A DNA stretch of 9,647 nucleotides from an uncultured Phaeodactylibacter sp. (GTDB taxonomy: Bacteria > Bacteroidota > Bacteroidia > Chitinophagales > Saprospiraceae), in assembly GCA_913062745.1 (NCBI GenBank), contig CAJXXJ010000093.1, positions 1 through 9,647 on the forward strand, written 5' to 3'. Made by a program: the position numbers and the translations under genes. This document shows positions 6,301 to 9,647 of the stretch, piece by piece. The stretch's first letter is position 1, and every line of letters starts with the position of its first letter. The notes under the pieces were generated by a model, which worked only from the letters and a program-made list of their open reading frames with translations, ran no database searches and was not told the DNA's origin.

Positions 6301-8821
6301 CGGTGGTACCATCTGCCCAGCTGTAGGAAAAGGGCGGAAACCCACCCTGTACCAGAGGAGCGATCCTGCCATCGGCAGCGCCCGGGCAGCTGATATCCGT
6401 CACCTGAAAGTCGATGGCCAGGGAGTCCGGCTGCCCGATCACAACTTCCTGAAGGCCAGCGCAGTTATCGGCATCGATCACAATCAGGTCGTACGTACCA
6501 GCCGGGATGCCGTTAAACTGGCCCGTTGTATTCTGATTGCCGTTGAGGACGAACTCATAGGGGGGAAGCCCGCCGCTCGCTTCCGCCAAAAGGCTGCCGT
6601 CTGAGCCGCCAAAGCAGCTGACGTCCGTTGTATTGAGGACATTGATATCCGCCGGAATACACGACAGGGTGGTGCAACTGATCGTATCGATTTGCCCGTC
6701 GCACTCTCCGATAGCACGCACCTGAAAGTGTACCGTTGTGGCGTTTGGCAGATTGGTCACCGTATGGGAATTGTTGCCATTGGCCGGCTCCCAGTTGGTG
6801 CTGTCTACATTGACTTCATAACCATTTGCGCCGGGTACTTCTTCCCAGCTTACAGTAACGGAGCTTTCGGTGACGGCCTCGCAGCTTAACTCCGGGGCGG
6901 GCAGGGTTTCAAGAGTGGCAATGGTGATGGATTGCACTTCCTGACAGCCATAGGCATCCGTTACCGTGAGGGTATAAGTAATGGTGCTGTCTACCACGGC
7001 CATAGGGTTCGGGCAGTCGGTACAGCTCAGCCCTTCTGCCGGCGACCAGCTGTAGAAGATATCGTAAACCGGGTTGAAGGTGATCGTCCAGCTGAACAGG
7101 GTGCCGCCCAGGCTGAAGGCGTCATCCGTTACCTGCAGAGTCCAGGTGCCGTTGGTCGGGCGGTCTTCGCCGTAGAGGTCTTCCCACAGGCCTTCAGGCT
7201 GGTATTCACCGGTGAAAGGCATATCCGCCGGTGTGATATCAGTGATCAGATCGGTAGCGGTGGGCGTAAAGCAGGTACGGACCATATTGTCCATCCCCAG
7301 GCCATTGCCGCCGTCCGCGCCGTTGTCTGTGCTCAGTTCAATAAACTGGCCGCCCGGGCTGGACAGGAATATATCAAGATCATCTATCCATTGGTGCTCC
7401 AGGCTGTCGATACAAACCGAGCGGATGACACCAGGTTGCAGATTGGGCGGCAGTACTCCTCCGACATCAATATCCCGAAACAATGGAATGCCGCTGGGGA
7501 TGTCCGGTATGAGAAGCGGGTTGGAATTGGTAAAGGAAGGTGGATCCGGCACTTCCACCGGCAACTCCCCCTGCAGCAATACCTGCGAGCCCGGGCATAC
7601 GGTGGTATCCGGCCCCAGGTCGATTTCCACGAGGCGGTAATCCTGGATAAAAATGGGTATGGTATCGCGGTTGCAGGGGTCCCGCTGAAAGTCGAGATAG
7701 ATAGTTTCGGTGCCTTCTTCCAGATTATCCTCAAAAGCAAAGAGGTCAATAATCAACACGCTGTCGCCGGCCGGTATAAACAGATCGTCCGGCACCTCGC
7801 TGTAATCCACGCCCTCTTCTGCATCACCAAACAGGGTAAAGTCGAGTGGCACGTCCTCGGAGGCAGGAGTTGGTAGTGCAAATACCAGGGAAGCCGGCGT
7901 GCACCCTTCTGCGATTGAACCGTCGAGGCTGGCGGTGGCGGCTTCGGCAGAAACAGACCCCGTACCAAAGCTTTTGGCTTCCAGAAAAACGCCGGAGTCC
8001 CAGCCTCCGTCGAACACATCGGCTACCACCAGCTTGATGGTGTACGTCTCGCAGGGCTGCACCACAGCCTGCGCGGTGAATACATCGGTAAAACCATCGT
8101 AGACCGGCGCGTTGGTGGAGCCATCGTTATCGTTAAAAAAATTGGCGAAGTTGAGGGAGCCCAGCGGGGGCGTACAGTTGGCAGCATTACCCTGACTGCC
8201 CGGTGTGCCCGGATTGACATTATTAATCGTCACTGGCAGGTTGGTCCCCGGAATGAGCGCAATATTCTCAGCGTCATTGGAAAAGGGGCCGTTGATGCCC
8301 GGGCCGCTTATGAAAAACCCGAAGACATCGTTGTACTGCGAACAGGCGTACTCCGGATATTCTTCAGAAGCGAAAACGTAGTCGAAGCGCAGGGTATCCG
8401 AGGTTGGTATAAAAGTGATGACATACCCAACGAGGTCATTTATGGGCTGCCCGGCAGTAATAGCCTGCAGGTCGGGGTCGGTACTCGTCCCCGATGTATT
8501 ATCGGAGGAAAACATCATGCCCGTTTGGTCAATACCTATATTTCCGCCCGCACTGGTAGCGGAGCCGGTAGACATGGCCACGCCGCGCTGAATACCGATT
8601 TCATCCTGCCCGTTATTGAAGAAAGCCACGGCGGAGGCATTACCGAGGAATTGAATATCAACTACTTCCACACCATCGCCGAGGAAGATGTTGGAAATCA
8701 GGTTTTCGGGAGTAAAGGGAGCTGCATTGGTGACTTCCAACGGCTGTGCGAACAGCGGTGTACTCCACAGTATGGTGGTCAGCGTCAGCAGGCCGCTCAG
8801 TGTTTTCAAAGTTGTGCTCAT
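3359..8821 (-). CDS. giant T9SS-secreted adhesin: choice-of-anchor L, P-domain, Fn3, 12 SprB repeats, gliding-type C-terminal domain
   Basis: The protein has 1820 residues. The frame stays open upstream to an ATG at 8857, but the ATG at 8821 puts a classic Sec signal peptide at the N-terminus (MSTTLKTLSG..., cleavage near FAQ26), so 8821 is preferred. Approximate order: choice-of-anchor L domain (28-285, with FASEEYPEY and NDVFGFFISGPG); Calx-beta-like (300-395); first part of a PKD-like fold (396-428); P domain (429-582); rest of the PKD-like fold (583-636); fibronectin type III (640-720); twelve SprB-type repeats (724-1640); PKD-like domain (1641-1720); and the gliding-motility-associated / T9SS type B sorting domain (1722-1820, with GFSPNGDNRND and VFDRWGEQVF). 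The protein should be exported by Sec, moved across the outer membrane by T9SS, and attached to or shed from the surface as an adhesin or matrix component. No protease or glycan-hydrolase domain is visible. SprB repeats are named after the Flavobacterium gliding adhesin, but this is not an orthologue of SprB and gliding cannot be concluded. The downstream lipoprotein gene is 18 bp away and likely co-transcribed. Confidence 0.95.
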   Translation of the reverse strand: MSTTLKTLSGLLTLTTILWSTPLFAQPLEVTNAAPFTPENLISNIFLGDGVEVVDIQFLGNASAVAFFNNGQDEIGIQRGVAMSTGSATSAGGNIGIDQTGMMFSSDNTSGTSTDPDLQAITAGQPINDLVGYVITFIPTSDTLRFDYVFASEEYPEYACSQYNDVFGFFISGPGINGPFSNDAENIALIPGTNLPVTINNVNPGTPGSQGNAANCTPPLGSLNFANFFNDNDGSTNAPVYDGFTDVFTAQAVVQPCETYTIKLVVADVFDGGWDSGVFLEAKSFGTGSVSAEAATASLDGSIAEGCTPASLVFALPTPASEDVPLDFTLFGDAEEGVDYSEVPDDLFIPAGDSVLIIDLFAFEDNLEEGTETIYLDFQRDPCNRDTIPIFIQDYRLVEIDLGPDTTVCPGSQVLLQGELPVEVPDPPSFTNSNPLLIPDIPSGIPLFRDIDVGGVLPPNLQPGVIRSVCIDSLEHQWIDDLDIFLSSPGGQFIELSTDNGADGGNGLGMDNMVRTCFTPTATDLITDITPADMPFTGEYQPEGLWEDLYGEDRPTNGTWTLQVTDDAFSLGGTLFSWTITFNPVYDIFYSWSPAEGLSCTDCPNPMAVVDSTITYTLTVTDAYGCQEVQSITIATLETLPAPELSCEAVTESSVTVSWEEVPGANGYEVNVDSTNWEPANGNNSHTVTNLPNATTVHFQVRAIGECDGQIDTISCTTLSCIPADINVLNTTDVSCFGGSDGSLLAEASGGLPPYEFVLNGNQNTTGQFNGIPAGTYDLIVIDADNCAGLQEVVIGQPDSLAIDFQVTDISCPGAADGRIAPLVQGGFPPFSYSWADGTTDSLRTGLTAGTYSLQVEDAQGCSFNYDIALTVPEPIAATVAVAEPLCAGEPSGSLQLEATGGTGPYTYLLETGATNTAGAFDNLAAGAYSYTITDANGCQLQSDTLIGEPDALQLQLDAQDATCFGSANGQASANVSGGTAPFTYEWQDASGATVGADSSLSDVPAGVYSLLLTDANGCMLSETADINEPDTLEVSGSTTPASCAGLSDGEAELQATGGTMPYTFSWSDIGDGPQQRDDLPAGAFTVTLTDANGCIDSTSISISAPQALQLSLNADPTLCFDSVDGQAAVEVEGGTSPYTYLWSNGQQTPSAQGLAAGEVSVAVTDANGCEASATVEVPAAPGIDLELSAEDLSCFESGDGTATANATGGAGGFAYSWSNGSNGPVAASLMAGSYTVSATDANGCMVTDSILLEEPTALAMSFSAEAATCLPQPDGQATAEVTGGTAPYTYAWSDGQSGSQAENLSGGTYELTVTDANGCTLEESVEIDEVSPIVLEGSSEAVDCNGGSDGSLTVLAEGGQGAYTYNWSNGSTAQPTLSGLPAGNYGLTVTDELGCESSLGLQVDEPAALSISLSIDNISCSGENTGRASATVSGGTGPYAYNWSNGREGPAVDSLSVGNYELVVTDANGCTAEENFSIEESAPIFITTEVEPADCFGAATGAAQLAVSGGNPPYAYNWSNGAQGNALQDAAAGDYTVTITDVTGCVVEEEVFIPQPDGALQAELSPEPVVCAGESTGSLQVLAEGGTPPYRYSLDGGEFFSGSSSFLGLDAGTYQVLVRDGNGCLFESAEAVITEPDPLTVDLGETRAIPFGQTTTLQPLVEGGVPPYSYTWSAPDSTVLSCLDCPVPEVSTSFQITVQLTVIDAQGCEADALVTIFAEKDRPVLVATGFSPNGDNRNDRLFPQVQEDIELEVLYFRVFDRWGEQVFDAENILPNVPEAGWDGSYRGEMLQPGVYIWHIGIAFPDGLEDDFSGQTTLIR
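3362..3658 (-). other. gliding-motility-associated C-terminal / T9SS type B sorting domain
   Basis: Residues 1722-1820. The domain opens with VLVATGFSPNGDNRND, continues with a strand pair containing VLYFRVFDRWGEQVFDA, then GWDGSYRGEMLQPGVYIWHI, and ends at TTLIR. This is the CHU_C / type B CTD pattern, the signal for outer-membrane export through T9SS. It contains no Cys. The complete C-terminus argues that the protein is functional and not truncated. Confidence 0.93.
3902..6652 (-). repeat. twelve tandem SprB-type repeats (75-80 residues each) inside the adhesin
   Basis: Units by residue: 724-801, 802-876, 877-953, 954-1033, 1034-1109, 1110-1184, 1185-1259, 1260-1334, 1335-1410, 1411-1485, 1486-1560 and 1561-1640. 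The mean is about 76 residues (about 229 bp). Each unit shows a Cys after a short strand, a Gly near SDGS/TGSL-like sequence, a GG-x-x-PY turn, a (Y)x(W)SNG or Y-x-x-L strand, AGxY, then TDANGC and an acidic-Pro linker. Seven units have TDANGC exactly. The DNA encodes this as recurring CAGCCGTTGGCATCCGT-like words on the plus strand, but units have diverged enough that they are not near-identical copies. They probably form a rod of immunoglobulin-like modules holding the N-terminal domains away from the cell. Confidence 0.93.
7076..7537 (-). other. P (proprotein convertase) domain of the adhesin, inserted in a PKD-like fold
   Basis: Residues about 429-582. The strand pattern IRSVCIDSLEHQWIDDLDIFLSSPGGQ, the middle FTGEYQPEGLWEDLYGE and the closing NGTWTLQVTDDAFSLGG then LFSWTITF are those of the P domain that follows the catalytic domain of kexin/furin-type proteases. 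No subtilisin catalytic domain is present in this protein. Sequence on both sides (396-428 and 583-636) reads as the two parts of one PKD/Ig-like domain, so the P domain looks inserted in a loop of that fold. Confidence 0.82.
7967..8740 (-). other. choice-of-anchor L domain of the adhesin
   Basis: Residues about 28-285. The domain starts with the typical N-terminal TPENLISNIFLGDGVEVVD, then a block in which the protein becomes 'GIQRGVAMSTGSA', then the diagnostic RFDYVFASEEYPEY and NDVFGFFISGPG motifs, and a C-terminal block with TYTIKLVVADVFDGGWDSGV. This domain is found near the N-terminus of large Bacteroidota and other surface proteins with varying C-terminal anchors. Its ligand is not known to me. 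Confidence 0.9.
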
Positions 8822-8877
8822 AATATGTTGCGAGTGATTAATTAAGGTACCTCTCAAAGTTTGGCAGACATTCCTGC

Positions 8878-8909
8878 CGAAAGTATAAAGTTAGCGGCTT
8901 TTCGCGAAA
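8878..8909 (-). promoter_or_regulatory. possible promoter of the adhesin-asparaginase operon
   Basis: Read on the minus strand, TACTTTCG (8885 to 8878) matches the Bacteroidota -7 consensus TAnnTTTG in all but one base. A TTTCG (8909 to 8905) resembling the -33 TTTG lies 19 bp upstream, within the usual spacing. It would leave a leader of roughly 50 bases before the ATG at 8821. An alternative -7-like word, AAACTTTG, lies at 8862 to 8855. Both are imperfect, so the assignment is tentative. Confidence 0.3.
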
Positions 8910-9044
8910 TTGCCGCATTGGCTTTGGAGAATCTGCCCGCTGTGTAGCCATCTTTGCAGAATTGGCAGCCCGGATAAAATTGCCATTTTTCTATAAAATT
9001 CGGGACTTCATCTAAAACTTCAGGTCAGCCGGTTGTTTCATCCG

Positions 9045-9052
9045 TACATTTG
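9045..9052 (+). promoter_or_regulatory. probable -7 promoter element of sppA
   Basis: TACATTTG is an exact match to the Bacteroidota sigma-A -7 consensus TAnnTTTG. It lies 27 bp before the sppA ATG, giving a short leader of about 20 bases. No convincing TTTG -33 box is seen at the expected 19-21 bp spacing. A weaker alternative further upstream is TTTG at 8923-8926 with CATCTTTG at 8949-8956 (22-bp spacing). Confidence 0.5.
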
Positions 9053-9079
9053 CAGAATATCAAAAGCAGAAATAACCGC

Positions 9080-9647
9080 ATGAAACAATTTTTTAAGTTC
9101 CTCTTCGCTTCCTGCCTCGGCGTGTTCCTCGCTCTTGCGCTACTTTTCGGGATCGGAACGCTGGTCATCAGCAGCATCGCCAGTCAGGCGGATGCCCCCA
9201 AAGAGGTAAAGGCGAACTCGGTACTGCACCTCAACTTTGACGACCCTATACCCGAACAAACGAATAACCTGGAGATAGACCCTTTCGCTTTTGACCGCGA
9301 CAAAGTCCTTGGTCTGAGCAAAGTGGTTGACGCGATCGAAAACGCAAAAACAGACGACAATATCAAGGGCATTTTTCTGGAAGTGGACGCTTTGGCCGGC
9401 AGCGGTATGGCCACCGCTTCTGTACTGTACGATGCCCTGGCCGACTTCAGGGACAGCGGCAAGTTCATTGTGGCTTACGCCAAATACTACACTTCCGGAG
9501 CCTGGTACCTCTCGAGCACAGCGGATGCGCTCTACCTCAACCCCCTGGGCATCATCGACTTTCGGGGCCCTTCTGCGCAGATTCCTTTTTTCAAAGATAT
9601 GCTGGACAAAATCGGCGTGGATGTGCAAGTCTTTTACGCCGGTAAGT
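9080..9647 (+). CDS. sppA: signal peptide peptidase SppA, N-terminal part (runs off right edge)
   Basis: The ATG at 9080 starts 189 complete codons open to the window end. The protein begins MKQFFKFLFASC and has one hydrophobic membrane segment at about 5-31. The first crotonase-like domain of an S49 peptidase follows: ANSVLHLNF (strand), VVDAIENAKTDDNIKGIFLEVD, then FRDSGKFIVAYAKYYTSGAWYLSSTAD, YLNPLGIIDFRGP and the final DVQVFYAGK. In E. coli SppA the catalytic Lys lies in a GTYKSA motif right after the equivalent strand. Here the window stops after GK plus a single T, so the catalytic Lys should be about two codons beyond the edge. The second domain with the catalytic Ser is also outside. 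SppA is a membrane-anchored Ser/Lys protease that degrades signal peptides left in the membrane after export. The layout suggests the long two-domain (67K) form, usually near 600 residues. It is divergent from the adhesin and probably an independent housekeeping gene. Confidence 0.95.
   Translation, partial: MKQFFKFLFASCLGVFLALALLFGIGTLVISSIASQADAPKEVKANSVLHLNFDDPIPEQTNNLEIDPFAFDRDKVLGLSKVVDAIENAKTDDNIKGIFLEVDALAGSGMATASVLYDALADFRDSGKFIVAYAKYYTSGAWYLSSTADALYLNPLGIIDFRGPSAQIPFFKDMLDKIGVDVQVFYAGK

Larger units (their letters stand above)
8822..9079. other. 258-bp divergent intergenic region
   Basis: This gap separates the divergently transcribed adhesin and sppA genes. It holds the candidate promoters described separately and a TTAATTAA palindrome (8838-8845) in the adhesin leader. 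It is visibly more AT-rich than the flanking genes, particularly around 8971-9020. I see no convincing small gene, RNA gene or terminator in it. Confidence 0.6.

Noticed and set aside
3902..6652. Regularly spaced short DNA words resembling a CRISPR-like array
   Set aside because: The words recur every ~229 bp and encode the TDANGC motif of protein repeats in one continuous frame, with coding sequence between, so there are no spacers.
6932..7876. 314-codon open frame on the plus strand opposite the adhesin
   Set aside because: It lies wholly antisense to the P-domain/Calx-beta part, shows no recognisable motifs, and its composition mirrors the codon bias of the real gene.
3359..8821. Naming the large protein SprB or claiming gliding motility
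   Set aside because: Only the repeat type and sorting domain are shared. These occur in many non-gliding Bacteroidota, and no gld or spr genes are in the window.
8992..9000. TATAAAATT as a promoter for sppA
   Set aside because: It resembles a proteobacterial -10 box, whereas Bacteroidota use TAnnTTTG. An exact match to that lies closer to the gene at 9045-9052.
9140..9628. 162-codon minus-strand frame at the right edge
   Set aside because: It is antisense to sppA, which is clearly coding and continues past the window edge.

Overview
This window looks like chromosomal DNA from a Bacteroidota bacterium, most likely a Saprospiria/Lewinella-type marine or wastewater lineage. The evidence is a giant secreted protein with SprB repeats and a type IX secretion (T9SS type B) C-terminal sorting domain, a choice-of-anchor L domain, no clear Shine-Dalgarno sequences, and a TAnnTTTG-type -7 element. 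The genus-level placement is inference from protein style, not from a marker gene.

Layout. (1) Positions 2-358 (+): the 3' part of an ECF-type sigma-70 factor, cut by the left edge. (2) Positions 407-2176 (+): a 589-residue single-pass membrane protein just downstream. It is a Bacteroidota family of unknown function in the position usually held by an anti-sigma factor. (3) Positions 2177-2296: a convergent intergenic region with a strong hairpin that probably ends transcription from both sides. (4) Positions 2297-3340 (-): a lipoprotein of the isoaspartyl peptidase / type 2 (plant-type) L-asparaginase family with an intact catalytic Thr. (5) Positions 3359-8821 (-): an 1820-residue modular surface protein. 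Its order is signal peptide, choice-of-anchor L domain, Calx-beta-like domain, a PKD-like fold apparently split by a P (proprotein convertase) domain, fibronectin type III, twelve SprB repeats, a PKD-like domain, and the T9SS type B sorting domain. (6) Positions 8822-9079: a divergent intergenic region carrying the presumed promoters. (7) From 9080 to the right edge (+): the first 189 codons of sppA, a membrane signal peptide peptidase.

How the genes relate. The adhesin and the asparaginase-family lipoprotein share a strand and are 18 bp apart, so they are probably co-transcribed from a promoter upstream of 8821. The adhesin should cross the inner membrane by Sec and the outer membrane by T9SS, and end up on the cell surface or released. 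Its repeats are unusually full of Asn-Gly dipeptides, the sites most prone to form isoaspartate, and the next gene encodes an isoaspartyl-peptidase-family enzyme predicted to be outside the cytoplasm. This pairing is the most thought-provoking feature of the window, though the functional link is only a hypothesis. The sigma factor and the membrane protein probably form a separate regulatory unit. No RNA genes, insertion sequences, CRISPR arrays or phage genes were seen.
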